DNA of 64,000 bases from Nomia melanderi (Eukaryota > Arthropoda > Insecta > Hymenoptera > Halictidae): contig NC_135000.1 in NCBI RefSeq assembly GCF_051020985.1, positions 1,240,001 to 1,304,000 of the forward strand. The letters run 5' to 3'. The translations under genes and the position numbers were made by a program. Positions 49,436-60,172 of the stretch are shown here, piece after piece. Every line of letters begins with the position of its first letter. Position 1 is the stretch's first letter. A model generated the notes under the pieces. That model was not told the DNA's origin and searched no databases. It saw nothing but the letters and a program-made list of their open reading frames with translations.

Positions 49436-49659
49436 TTAACACTAGAACTACGTACGAGTCAAAATGACTGGTCTCAAATGTTTTGTTTCGCAATTATTGA
49501 TATCTTAAAAGCATTGAATATTCGAAATGATTTTGAAAATTAATAATTTCCCTTGAATACTATAATGAATATCTGAAGAAACTGAAAATAATCTATTGTT
49601 ACAATTTGTATAGGGAATACATATTAATCGTATTAAATGCTCGGTAGTTCTAGTGTTAA
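49436..49659. mobile_element. Family B TTAA element
   Basis: TTAACACTAGAACTACGTAC and GCTCGGTAGTTCTAGTGTTAA bound 224 bp. The inner hairpin AGTCAAAATGACT lies at about 49457-49469. Confidence 0.8.
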
Positions 49660-51409
49660 AAGATTAGTAATCTTATTAATTATTTTTCACAGTAAAATTT
49701 AACGTGTTTACAGTTGTAAAGAAAATTTCCCGAGTTAATTAATATTTACCAATTTTTTTACTCATTGAAAATGAAAACCGTTAAATATCTCAATATACCA
49801 CTCAAAAAAAAGACGGCGCATATTTAGCGGAGAATGCAATAAATTTTATTTTCAGTAAATATTCCAATGCGTAAAAATCGAATGTTTATTTATAGAATCC
49901 CTTTTAAAACTTGATATTTCTTTGTATGCATATGATCAATTATAGATAAAGTGTTAACGAAGAATTCTACGCGGAATCCAGTATTGCTCAGTAACGATCC
50001 TCCAAAGACGTCGCTCTGATGTCACTACAAAAACATTGAAATTATAAATAGTTTATGTTTATGTTTCTATTTATGCTTTAGCAGGAATTTATGATTCGTC
50101 AGTGGTTCGAAGGGTCTGCTGAAACTTTTATAATTAGTATTGTCACGTAACATTCGAATAATGTACATAGAAAGAGTCTTGAACGCCATCAATTAACCAT
50201 TTATTGCATGAATTTTTATGAAATTATATATATATTTTTTTTATAATTATATATATAAAATTCTTTTGATTAATTGTTGAGGACATCGTACGCCATTGAT
50301 TGTGTGATTATAAATATAAAACGAGAATATTTTACTAAAACTACCATTACCTAATTTTTTTCCAAAAATGGACTTATACCAATAAAAAAAAAGTGGAAAG
50401 TGAACTGAGTCACATATTTTTAGCGTAGAGATAAAAATTTAAAGGTTGGTGATTAAATAGATTAAAAAATGTTTTTATACTATGTAACAAAATATTTCAG
50501 AAAATATTTAGTTTCGTCAAATGAGGATTTATTATAACTGTAATATAGAGTGTAACTTATATGGAATTATAATTTTTGATGCTTGATATGACTTAGACCA
50601 TTTTCAAAATTAAGGGCACGTATATTTACAGGACACGTGAAAAAAAAAGAAGAGTATGATTTCATTCAGTCGAAGTGTTTTCTCGTATGACTGACGTATG
50701 TTACTCACGTGTTACATTGTGCAATACAGTATCAGTTCATCTCTATAATTCAATGTACGTTCGGATGCTTGAAATTTTTGAAAGTCTTGTTTGGAACATT
50801 TTTACATTCCATTCTCCCTCCATTACATTTCTTGCTACTATAGACATAATATACTCTTTATCCAATATTATCGTTATAATAGTAACAATAATAGTAAATC
50901 GTATAAGAATGGCTGAATATTTTAACACAGATGTTTTATTTAAGTTTCTCCAAACTTACTCGTTTTATTTAATTATTTTGACTTATTTCTCAGCTGTACT
51001 AGATAAAACAACTTCATTGTTAATAATTTAGTAGAAAAAGAAAAGAATGTTATACTTACTGTGTCTACGTTTACTACAAATGTTAGAGATTGATAATAAT
51101 CAAGTAATATTTAATTTTTGTTAAAAATAAATAAATATCATTTACATTTGTCGAATTCAATTTAAAATTATCATCGCGAGTTCGACGCGTTATTATAAGG
51201 CAAGGGGTTAACTAAAAAATTGTTACGTACTAAGAATTTCTTACTTATTTATATGTCAACTCTCTATAAGCCCGTGTGATTTTGAAGCGCACATCAATAT
51301 ACCTGGGTTAAATTGATTTATTTAATTTTTGCCACAAACTGACGAATGGAATTAAATAATTTATTTATTTAAACTTTTATACACACAGGCTTTCAGCGTC
51401 ATTGTAACG
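49660..51409. other. AT-rich gene-free stretch with element pieces
   Basis: The piece at about 50265-50395 matches 3707-3850. A family E right end (TTATTATAAGGCAAGGGGTTAA) closes at 51211 without a clear left partner. The open frame at 50675-51031 is hydrophobic and AT-driven, with no known domain. Confidence 0.5.
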
Positions 51410-51611
51410 TCAACTCTGCACTCGAGAGGTGACTCACTCACCACTTGATTTCATACAGTAAAACTATAAAATTTGATAATGAAATAAAATATCTTTGTTC
51501 CTCAACGTACGTGTGGTTTCTCTTTGAGTTACATTCACAAAATATCGTCTTTATCTCACCAGAAACTGTTCAAATATTTCTAGTGAAAGACTTCCGGGTG
51601 CAAAGGGTTAA
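51410..51611. mobile_element. Family A element
   Basis: TCAACTCTGCACTCGAGAGG at the left and CCGGGTGCAAAGGGTTAA at the right bound 202 bp. The left TTAA has mutated to TCAA. Confidence 0.7.
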
Positions 51612-51643
51612 AGTTACAAAATATATTCATTTTAATAAGATTA

Positions 51644-51889
51644 TTAACCTTTTGCACTCGGAAGGCTACTCTCAGTCGCCACTTCATTTGATACAGTAAA
51701 ATAATAAAGTTTAATGTTTAATATTAAATTTTCTATAATATATCAACTTATGAAATACTGCAATAAAACAGCTTTCCTTAATTTATGATCACTAACTCTG
51801 TAAGTTAGTTTTGAAAAATGTCATCTACACCTTATTGAAAAACGTTGAATATTTCTAATAGCAAAAAACATTCGAACGCAAAGGGTTAA
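51644..51889. mobile_element. Family A TTAA element
   Basis: TTAACCTTTTGCACTCGGAAG and TTCGAACGCAAAGGGTTAA bound 246 bp. It lies only about 30 bp from the previous copy, in the same orientation. Confidence 0.8.
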
Positions 51890-52235
51890 GATTATTGAAT
51901 ATATTGTTAATTTGCATTTATAGGTTGATAGGCATTAATTTCATACTGTATCGATTTTGTTATAGAAAAATTAATTAAGATTTGTTATAAAAATCATGAC
52001 AGTATATAAGGGTTAACACTAACAGTGTCCTTCAGATTTATTTAATCCCCTCACGTTACCATTATCTCGGCACAAATCTCTTTGTTTGACCATTTCTAAT
52101 ACATTCGTGTTATCAGTTTATCAGTGACGTTTGTAAATTTGAGAGAAGTATAAGGAAATTGTATAATAACATATAAATATTTCTATTTTTTAATAACATG
52201 CCAAATGAACAAAAATACTGAGGATCGCATCAAGA

Positions 52236-52407
52236 TTAACTCGTTGAATGCCATGGGGGTCACCGGTGACCCCCAAGCAAATCGAATTGCTATAATTCAC
52301 TCAATTAAACGGTGATAATAATCTAATTCAGTCAAATGATTTAATATTGTATTTTTTCCATTTTGTGTATTTTGCTTTATGAAATCGTGCGGCGTTCAAC
52401 GCGTTAA
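52236..52407. mobile_element. Family L TTAA element with 20-bp palindrome
   Basis: TTAACTCGTTGAATGCCATG and GCGTTCAACGCGTTAA bound 172 bp. A perfect palindrome, GGGGGTCACCGGTGACCCCC, lies at 52255-52274 directly inside the left terminus. The right TTAA is shared with the next element. Confidence 0.8.
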
Positions 52408-52576
52408 TCTTTATATTCAAGAGCTGACTCTCAGTCATTGCTTGATTCGACACAACATTCGATAAACATTTGCTTATAATTTTTCTTTTAACCAAATAAT
52501 CCATACATATGCATGAGAAGCCTAAAAACGGAGTTGCAAAATTTACCTTGGCAAAAGCTGTAGTGCAAAGGGTTAA
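52404..52576. mobile_element. Family A element abutting family L
   Basis: Its left terminus is eroded (TTAATCTTTATATTCAAGAG), but the subterminal GCTGACTCTCAGTCA hairpin and the right end GTGCAAAGGGTTAA remain. The shared TTAA suggests that one element inserted at the end of the other. Confidence 0.6.
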
Positions 52577-52920
52577 GCTACATATATTTTCTCATTAATT
52601 AATTGCAAAGAATATTGCCTGAATCTCGTCAACAATGAATTTTCAAGCACATGTAAAATTCAAAGACGCAAAATTGCAAAAAATACACATAACACGATGG
52701 AATTTACAAAATATCTAACGTGCAGTATCAAAAACTTGTAAGGTGTAGAGGAATATTGAACACAGTAGAATCCAGTACAACACGATGAAAAAATTCTGTG
52801 TTAAATTTTACGTTTATGAATCTCGCGTTGGACTTTCTTTTGTAATACTGGTCCAACTTCTTTCTCTGCTTTTTCTACTGTCATAAAGAATCTCACTTTT
52901 ACAGTTATTTCTGCAATAAT
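52577..52920. other. AT-rich gene-free stretch
   Basis: Nothing recognisable. Confidence 0.5.
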
Positions 52921-52924
52921 TCGT

Positions 52925-53153
52925 TCACCTTTTCACTCGAGAGTCAGCATTCAAAATGACCCATTCCTGAGTTCTTCTTTTTGCAATTATTAAAAAGATA
53001 ACAGGTATTTCTCTGAGAAATTATTCAAGAAATTGATTTAGCAATACCCAAACTGAATTGTAAATCAATTAAAGTCTCGATAGATGCACCCTTGAAGTTG
53101 CTATAGAGGAATTTCAAAAAATCAATTTAACTGCTCGGTAGGTTTAGTGTTAA
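52925..53153. mobile_element. Family B element, degraded left end
   Basis: The right end CTGCTCGGTAGGTTTAGTGTTAA is intact; the left end is a mixture (TTCACTCGAGAGTCAGCATTC). The interior GACCCATTCCTGA matches the copy at 22526. Its right TTAA is shared with the following family H element. Confidence 0.6.
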
Positions 53154-53400
53154 CACCAATCGTGCCGGGAACCAATCAAATGACCGGATTTAATATCCTA
53201 GATTTTTTTCGTATATTTAACCTTAATATCAATTCCTATATTGTCCGATTACTTAGTTTTTCAATTCTTGCCTTCCATTTTATTTCTGTTTTCATTACAA
53301 AACAATTATCATCTAACTTGCTTATCTTTATTTTACAGTCAGTTATTTGACTGGTTATGGCAGGAAAAGTGTCGGTACGGTTAGTGTTAACTCTTTGCAC
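53150..53400. mobile_element. Family H TTAA element, complete
   Basis: The ends TTAACACCAATCGTGCCG and CGGTACGGTTAGTGTTAA are inverted copies, 251 bp apart overall. Both TTAA ends are shared with neighbouring elements. A diverged copy fills Nol10 intron 4, and a fragment lies at about 61921-62030. Confidence 0.8.
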
Positions 53401-53632
53401 TCGAAAGTTTTTCACTGAAAATAGTCAACATTTTCTGAACAGATATAAACGACATTGTTTGAAACTAATTTAACGATAATTCACAGGTAAATTAAGCGAC
53501 AAAGGTATTTTAGTTAAATATTTCACATAGTAATACAATGTTTAATTTAAAATACTAAATATTCTACTTCATAGTTTTGCTGTATCAAATCAAGTGGTGA
53601 CTGAGAGTCACCTCTCGAGTGCAAAGGGTTAA
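53397..53632. mobile_element. Family A TTAA element
   Basis: TTAACTCTTTGCACTCGAAAG and CTCGAGTGCAAAGGGTTAA bound 236 bp. The right subterminal hairpin GGTGACT-GAG-AGTCACC lies at 53596-53612. A further segment ending GTCAAGTACAAACGGTTAA follows, to about 53802. Confidence 0.8.
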
Positions 53633-53928
53633 AATCTAATATCTTTTGTACGAAGTAACATTCGTAGCAAATGTAGGAATAAAATAGTTCTGACTCTTAA
53701 TTTACTCAGAATTTTTCTTTATGTTAGTTCGGAATAGTATTATCGACATTGGAAGATAATGAATATTTATAGTGACAGATATTGTCAAGTACAAACGGTT
53801 AATCGCGCTATTGGGAGTTCTACTGTATTTCCAACGAACTTTCAATTATAAAGGGTTAAGATCGCATCGCGTTATATATAAAAATGTATACAGAAACATC
53901 ATTTTTCTTATTTATCTATTAACACGTT

Positions 53929-54142
53929 AAGTGCCACGAAAATCTTGAGCGTTTTTCGTAGAGTTATTCTTTCATAGCGAAGAAAAGCAAGAACAATTAT
54001 TAATTATTTCGCGTTACAATCCTTGTATTACACTATTATTATCTTAGTTACGTTATTAAACATTTTCATTCGAATTACAATTATCTTCGAGTAATTCAGA
54101 AACGTCGGTCATCAGTGACTGACATGGCACTTAACGTGTTAA
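53929..54142. mobile_element. Family J TTAA element
   Basis: TTAACACGTTAAGTGCCACG and ATGGCACTTAACGTGTTAA bound 214 bp. A GTCATCAGTGAC hairpin lies just inside the right end. Confidence 0.8.
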
Positions 54143-54179
54143 TTAGTACCATTTTTTTACTTACATTTATTGTTAAATT

Positions 54180-54340
54180 AAATAAATTAAACCGTTCAAT
54201 AATGTTATTAACAATTTCTTTATTATTATGTATTATACATAGTTTCTTAAGAAAAACAAATTAAAAAATAAATTAAACCGTTCAATAATGTTATTAACAA
54301 TTTCATTATTATTATGTGTTATACATAGTTTCTTAAGGAA
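54180..54340. repeat. Direct duplication, about 75-bp spacing
   Basis: AATAAATTAAACCGTTCAAT followed by AATGTTATTAACAATTTC and ATAGTTTCTTAAG occurs twice (from about 54180 and about 54266). Confidence 0.8.
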
Positions 54341-54473
54341 AACTTGCTTTTCTTTTGTTTTAATGAGTTATAAGGTAATGGCACCTAATATGGAGATACA
54401 ATTTTTGGCCAATATATATTACAAAATTCGGCTATTCAATTTATCTTTCAGAACATTTAATGATACTCAACTA

Positions 54474-54694
54474 TTAACACTAGAACTACTGTGCCAGTCA
54501 AAATGACTGTTCCCAGTTTTCCCATTTCGCAATTATTGCTACCTTAAAAATATTAAATATCTTAAATGATTTGGGAAATAGTTTCTTTCGAACACTATAA
54601 TGAGTGTCTGAAGGAACCGAGAAAAATTTATTGTTACTATTTACATACGTATTACATAGCAGTTGTATTAAATTATCGGTAGTTCTAGAGTTAA
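54474..54694. mobile_element. Family B TTAA element
   Basis: TTAACACTAGAACTACTGTG and ATCGGTAGTTCTAGAGTTAA bound 221 bp. The inner AGTCAAAATGACT hairpin is present near the left end. Confidence 0.8.
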
Positions 54695-55075
54695 TACATT
54701 GTTGACCGGCAATTTTATGCAGAAGCTATCCCTTTCCTAAAGTGAAACAATCTAGACAAACGTCAATGTACTTTATTTATACATGATGAATTGAAATGAA
54801 ACTTTGGACTTTTTTTTTATATAACTTCTAATATTTTGCTTTTGCAATATTTTTATAGACATTATGTATATTTTATACATGGTCAGTTCTCAGACAAAAT
54901 GGGACAAAATTGGGAAAAAACGTTGTTTTAAAAATTGAAAATTTTTATATAATTTAATTTATTATAGTATAATATAACTGATATATTTTATATTATTTAC
55001 TCTTATTTGTAGCCGAAAAAATGGAAGTATTTGGAATTTATTTAAATTTTAACCCGTTGCCGTGTGATTTACTTC
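54695..55075. other. AT-rich gene-free stretch
   Basis: No gene and no clear element. Confidence 0.5.
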
Positions 55076-55290
55076 TTAACACGTTGAATAACATGGGAAT
55101 CACCAGTGATTACTATAATTCCCACAAGTAAACGACGATTATTTGAAAACATTTCTATATTCTAAATAATGCTACCTAATGCGGTGACATTCAGCTAGAT
55201 GAACGTGCAATAATAATAATACAATTCAATGAATGATTCAATATTATATTTTTTCCATTTTGTATACTGCGCTCTATGAAATCGTGGATA
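55076..55290. mobile_element. Family L element, right end truncated
   Basis: It starts TTAACACGTTGAATAACATG with the eroded palindrome GAATCACCAGTGATT. It matches the family L interior as far as CTCTATGAAATCGTG, then breaks into unrelated sequence. Confidence 0.65.
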
Positions 55291-55617
55291 CAGCTACTCT
55301 CTATCCTTCATTCCGTTCTCGCTACATTCATTCAATTTAGCGCACCTTCTATTTTCCTTCCTTTCACTATCTATCCTTCTTAACCATTCTATTTGCAATA
55401 TTTAATATACCCTGTGTTTCAAACGTTGAAACAGCTAATGCAAGTGCAAACACGAGTTAACTCATGACCGGTCAACAACGTTTGGCCATGAAAGCACGAG
55501 TTAACTCATGACCTGCCAACAATGTGTTAATACGATTGTCTTCTATTACCAATAAATTGTTTCCCATGACAACTAACACATCAGGCTATTTATTTTCCAA
55601 AATATGGTGTTCCATAT

Positions 55618-55865
55618 TAACACGTTTGCTATCAGCGTCACATATCTGTGCCAGGCGCAATCTTATGTTTTACATAAAGCAAATGAAATTAATCTTATAG
55701 ATATTATTATTTAAAATTATAAGCTACGGCATTATATTTAGAAACTCAATAACTTGTTCCACTTTCATTTTTTCCATATTTTCTTTAGAAGATTTATTGA
55801 ATTGAATAAAATATTACAATTGAAGAGGTACTCGTCGAAATAAACGCTGGTAGCGAACGTGTTAA
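55618..55865. mobile_element. Family C TTAA element with matching empty site
   Basis: TTAACACGTTTGCTATCAGC and GGTAGCGAACGTGTTAA bound 248 bp. The flanks TTCCATA and GCACCGTTACC are joined by a single TTAA at 56518-56521, the empty site. Confidence 0.9.
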
Positions 55866-55999
55866 GCACCGTTACCTTATATAACTCGTTTCCGGTCAAC
55901 AATGTGTTAATACGATTGTTTTCTATTACTAATAAATTGTTCCCCATGGTAACTAAAACATCAAGCTATTTATTTTTCGAAATATTATGATGTTCCATG

Positions 56000-56245
56000 T
56001 TAACATATTGTACGCCGGCTAAACTTCAGCTATTAGAAACGCGAACGTCGGTGATTATATTGATACATTTTTAAACATCAATCAAACCGGAATTTGTAAC
56101 TTACGAAAAAGAATAAGGAAGACGATTTTGTAATTTTACTTTGGATTTGTGTTATAAATATCTGAAATATTACATTAATGTAGGACTAGCAATTAAACCA
56201 TAAAAAAATCCCTCATTATCGCGGGGCCGGCACGCAATGTGTTAA
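56000..56245. mobile_element. Family C-like TTAA element with matching empty site
   Basis: TTAACATATTGTACGCCGGC and GCCGGCACGCAATGTGTTAA bound 246 bp. The flanks TTCCATG and GCATTGTTACC correspond to TTCCATGTTAAACATTGTTA at 56373-56392, with one TTAA. Confidence 0.85.
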
Positions 56246-56533
56246 GCATTGTTACCTTATATAATTCGTGACGGGCCAACCATGTGTTAATACGACTGTT
56301 TTCTATTACTAATAAATTGTTCCCCATGGTAACTAATACATCAAGCTATTTATTTTTCTAAATATCATGATATTCCATGTTAAACATTGTTACCTCATAC
56401 AATTCCTGACCGGTCAACCATGTGTTAATACGACTGTTTTCTATTACTAATAAATTGTTTCCCATGGTAACTAATACATCAAGCTATTTATTTCCTGAAA
56501 TATTATAGTGTTCCATATTAAGCACCGTTACCC

Positions 56534-57111
56534 TACATCAGTCGGGCTCTTGTCCCACTGGATTGCTGGAACAAACCACTGCACGTCGGTTTCGGAGAAA
56601 AGTCAGGCCGAAAACACGAAATCCTTTTGTTCGCAGTCTTTTGTTCAATATGCCCGAGGCGTTCGATAAGGCCGACCGTAACCGCGTCTCGGCCAAGGGG
56701 AAAGAAGTACGCACAGCATTCAAATCAATTTAATCGGGTAATTAAACCAGCTCACGCTACTGTTCGTCCTCGTCCGTATTACGTAAGAGCGTCACGATTC
56801 AAAGGAGGACGTAAACACAATCGCGCGGGCAGCGTTCGCGCACCTAACCCAACCTAATCGAATTTGCCCAACTTTCCACCTTTTCCTCGGTTTTTGCCGT
56901 TCATTTCGTCCGCACCTGCGTCAATCTTTCGTGGCTCACTTGCTGGAACCTGCCTCGGAGAAAGGGCAATCGAAAGTCGACGATTTTCGAACTGACCGTT
57001 GGCAGATGTTCCTTGTGGGACATTACATGTTTAACATGCTGACAGCCACGAGAATTTAGTTTTTCTTATAATTTATCATGTCGTAACCGGAGCAAATGGT
57101 ATTAGAGTTGA
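56534..57111. other. GC-richer gene-free patch
   Basis: The base composition changes to GC-richer sequence for about 450 bp. Short open frames on both strands are not recognisable. It could be a relic of a longer element or an untranslated exon. Confidence 0.45.
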
Positions 57112-57362
57112 TTAACCCCTTGCCTTATAACAACGTGTCAGACGCGTGGTGAAGACTTTAAACAGAATTTAACAAACATAAATATTACTTCATTTTTGTG
57201 AATACAAATTGAATAGTACTCTTCTGTTACGAATTATTATAGCTTAGAGAAAACATAGATGTAGAATATGCCTAGGATTTTTGTCTTTTTTCTATCTATT
57301 TTTAATAACAAAGTAGGTGTGCCGATCATAGTTGAGAAAGAAATCGTAGGTCAAGGGGTTAA
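57112..57362. mobile_element. Family E TTAA element, basic form
   Basis: TTAACCCCTTGCCTTATAAC and CGTAGGTCAAGGGGTTAA bound 251 bp with a single, unamplified interior. Its right TTAA is shared with the next element. Confidence 0.75.
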
Positions 57363-57558
57363 TACGTTAAGCGCCATGAAAATCTTGACCATTCTTCTGT
57401 ACAGTTATCCTTTTCAGCAAAGAAAAGTAGCAACAATTATTCACTATTTGGCGTTACAATCTTTGCATTACATCTTGATTATTTTGCATGTTACGATTGT
57501 TTTCAAGTAATTCAGAAGCGTCAGTCATCGGTGACTGACATGGAATTTAACGTGTTAA
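57359..57558. mobile_element. Family J TTAA element
   Basis: TTAATACGTTAAGCGCCATG and CATGGAATTTAACGTGTTAA bound 200 bp. The subterminal hairpin GTCAGTCA-TCGG-TGACTGAC lies at 57520-57539. Confidence 0.8.
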
Positions 57559-57580
57559 CAATGATTTGGTATCATATTTT

Positions 57581-58025
57581 TTAACCCTTTGAGTGCCAGG
57601 GGAAATTTTCATACATATCCGAGAAATGCCAGGCAGATTTAACACTAAAACTACCAAGCAGTTAAATCGGCTTTTTGAAATTCGTCTATAGAAACTCCAA
57701 GAGTGCATCCGTTGGGGCTTTAATTGATTTACAATTCAGTTTGCATATTGTTGAATCAATTTCTTTAATCATTTTTCAGAGAAACATCTGTTATCTTTTT
57801 AGTAATCGCAAAGAGAAGAAATTCGGAATGGCTCATTTTGACTCGTGTGGTAGTTTTAGTGTTAAAGATGTATGATTATAAACAAAAATTTATATTTTGG
57901 GCAATTTTGATTTCAAGTTCATAAAATATGTTTCACAAATTTTTATAAATTTTGTATTACTAATAAAATCAGAAAGAAACTTTTCGTAAGTGCATGAAAA
58001 AGCTCCTTGGCACTCAAAGGGTTAA
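57581..58025. mobile_element. Family I TTAA element split by family B
   Basis: TTAACCCTTTGAGTGCCAGG and CTTGGCACTCAAAGGGTTAA are near-perfect inverted ends. Without the nested copy at 57649-57865 the element is about 228 bp. Confidence 0.85.
57649..57865. mobile_element. Family B TTAA element, nested
   Basis: TTAACACTAAAACTACCAAG and GTGTGGTAGTTTTAGTGTTAA bound 217 bp, inserted in the family I element. Confidence 0.85.
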
Positions 58026-58135
58026 TTTACATTATTATTTAGCTACCTATGTAACAAAATATTTTGATACATCAGTTTTCTTCGTGTAATCGTTTTCAAG
58101 TAATTCGGAAGCTCCGGTCATCGATGACCACCGTG
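58026..58135. other. Family J right-end remnant
   Basis: GGTCATCGATGACC just before the TTAA at 58136 is a family J-type right end with its hairpin; the left end is missing. Confidence 0.5.
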
Positions 58136-58370
58136 TTAACACTTTGACTGCCAAGTAAGCACTCATCAAAACTTGTATGTTACAATTTTCTTAATAAAGC
58201 CGAAACTAAAAAGTCAAGAGTCTTCATAACGATTGCTCTACTATCTTTCTTACATTTCATACATCCAACAATATTCGGCTCTTTTGATAAATCACCAAGA
58301 AAATTGATGTTTAAGTTTAAGTAAAAAATGATATCACCCGAATTCGGATAGCGTGCAGTCAAAGTATTAA
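58136..58370. mobile_element. Family K TTAA element
   Basis: TTAACACTTTGACTGCCAAG and GCGTGCAGTCAAAGTATTAA bound 235 bp. A second, interrupted copy starts at 60422. Confidence 0.8.
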
Positions 58371-58437
58371 CCTATTCGCTGCTCTAGTTTGCGTTACAGT
58401 GATGCTCGGTTAAATTTTAAAACTTCTGGTCTCAGCA

Positions 58438-58662
58438 TTAACACTAGAACTGCCGAGCATTTAATACGATTGATATGTAATCTCTATAAAAATTGTAACA
58501 ATAGATTATTTTCAATTTCTTTGGATATTCATCATAGTACTCAAGTAAAACTATTTATTTCCAAAATCATTTCAAATATTCAATGCTCTTAAGATATTAC
58601 TAAGTGCGAAACAAACAAATCGAAACCAGTCATTTTGACTGGTACGGTAGTTCTAGTGTTAA
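58438..58662. mobile_element. Family B TTAA element with clear hairpin
   Basis: TTAACACTAGAACTGCCGAG and CGGTAGTTCTAGTGTTAA bound 225 bp. The right subterminal CCAGTCA-TTT-TGACTGG lies at 58626-58642. The element splits a short direct duplication (CAGTGATGCTCGGTTAAATT, matched by CAGTGATGCCCGCTTGAATT at about 58675-58694). Confidence 0.85.
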
Positions 58663-58989
58663 TTCTCGCCAGTGCAGTGATGCCCGCTTGAATTTCACAA
58701 AATCCGCTCGGCTAAATTCCACTGTTCCTAAATTCCACCGTCCCTATTCTTCCCTCACTGTCACGCGTTCAGCGTAACGCGATCCCAGTAGGCAGAGACA
58801 GAAAATGAATACAATGAGAGGAAGAGAGACAGACGCGGGTCAAAGAGATGCCGCACGCAGGTATAAACTTACCTTTTGAATCATAGTTTTCATATGAATC
58901 ATAGTAATCATATGGAATGTCGAGATTCCCATTAAAATAAGACCAAACACGATGTAAATCGGTGTAGTTTTATCGATTTAGTGGAAATG
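58663..58989. other. Gene-free stretch with a partial repeat
   Basis: Positions about 58915-58985 (GAGATTCCCATTAAAATAAG and following) are homologous to the right end of the inverted-repeat element next to them. No gene. Confidence 0.5.
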
Positions 58990-59312
58990 AAGCTTTAGTT
59001 TTGTTAATTACATTAAGTTGGTAAAACTAGTCCGATTCCCATGGCGTTGGGACTCATTTTAATCACGACAATCTCAGAAATTCACTGGAACTACATTTGA
59101 AAAGACAAGGTTAAAATGACTGTAATTGAAATTTTCTTTATTGCATCTTTATAGTTACACTTCCACTCACTATATCGATTCTCTGCCTTTGTCAGGCTGT
59201 GCTAGTAGTTTTAACCTTACCTTCTCAAATGTAGTACCGATGGGTTGTTGAAATTTTTCTGATTAAAACTGAGTCCAAACACAACGCAAATTGGACTAGT
59301 TTTGCCGATTCA
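58990..59312. mobile_element. Long inverted-repeat element
   Basis: The left arm (AAACTAGTCCGATTCCCATG ... ACTACATTTGAAAAGACAAG) is the inverted, diverged copy of the right arm (CTTACCTTCTCAAATGTAGT ... AAATTGGACTAGTTT). Arms of about 95-115 bp surround a short centre. It carries no coding sequence and stops within a few bases of the mitochondrial insert. Confidence 0.75.
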
Positions 59313-59314
59313 AT

Positions 59315-59560
59315 GATTTATTGTTTGAGCTCACCATATATTTACTGTACGACTAGACGTTGGTACACGAGCATATTTTACTGCAGCTACAATAGCAATT
59401 GCTGTGCCAGCAGGAATTGAAGTATTTAGATGATTATCAACATTTTATACAACAAAAATCTTTTCAAATGCTTCAATTTTATGATCAATAAGATTTATTT
59501 CATTATTTACCACTGGAGGTTATCAGGAATTATATTATTAAATTCATCAATTGATATTAT
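59315..59560 (+). pseudogene. Nuclear insert of mitochondrial COI (NUMT)
   Basis: Read with the invertebrate mitochondrial code (TGA Trp, AGA Ser, ATA Met), the segment matches cytochrome c oxidase subunit I, which contains the WAHHMFTVGLDVDTRAYFT-type helix region and a following GG(L)SGI...NSSIDI region. In the standard code it has several stops, and one base is missing after GGAGGT (about position 59520), which shifts the frame. It is therefore a dead nuclear copy of about 245 bp. The homology appears to end after the NSSIDI codons. The AT-rich codon use fits an insect mitochondrion. Confidence 0.9.
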
Positions 59561-60172
59561 CAACAAGATTGCATTTATGATTCACAGAGCAAACAAAAAA
59601 TTAATGTAATTTTGCATTTGTCCAATCTCACAGTTAACACATTGCGTATCAACGAATTTTCGGAAAACTGAATTTTGCGGATGGATTTTCAGCAAGATCA
59701 GTTTACATAGTTATGTACAGAACAACAAAAATATCATATAGTTATGTAACATATTTTAAATAGATAATCAGCTCGAATCAAGTTGAATATTTTTTCAAAT
59801 TCGTGTTTCGAGTCGCTGGTAATGTCAGTGAGAAAAAGCTTCGACTGCAAAGGGTTGAAAAATGTCTGAAGAATATTTTTCTCTGTTTTAAGGGACTGAT
59901 AATTTGATATAGTTATTTTATCTCTAAGTGTACGTGTGTAGGCAATATTCCATAATTCTTTGAAGTACAATCGTGTACATTTTTTACGTCAATTCGTACA
60001 ATTCGAATGCCGTGTAAATCGAGGGCTAAGTAAATACCGTATAAATATTTGGCATTTTAGTGATAGTGAAATATTTGGTTTCAAGACGATGCCATCGGGA
60101 ACTAACGGGCTAATTCTTGGCAAACAGGGCAAGACGTTATTACTTTTCCGGCGGGCAATGGGTTAACACCTT
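59561..60172. other. AT-rich gene-free stretch
   Basis: No gene. A family-A-like right end (CGACTGCAAAGGGTTGAAA) lies at about 59843-59861. Confidence 0.5.

Larger units (their letters stand above)
55485..56533. repeat. Tandem array of about 135-bp units interrupted by two TTAA elements
   Basis: Four units contain CAACAATGTGTTAATACGA or CAACCATGTGTTAATACGA, TTCTATTACTAATAAATTGT and CATCAAGCTATTTATTT (or close variants), ending in TTCCATATTAA or TTCCATGTTAA. Elements lie between units 1 and 2 and between units 2 and 3. Units 3 and 4 are uninterrupted and show the empty junctions. Confidence 0.85.

Noticed and set aside
50675..51031. 118-codon hydrophobic open frame as a membrane protein
   Set aside because: It is Ile/Leu/Tyr-rich from AT-rich sequence, ends in a family E element end, and has no homologue I recognise.
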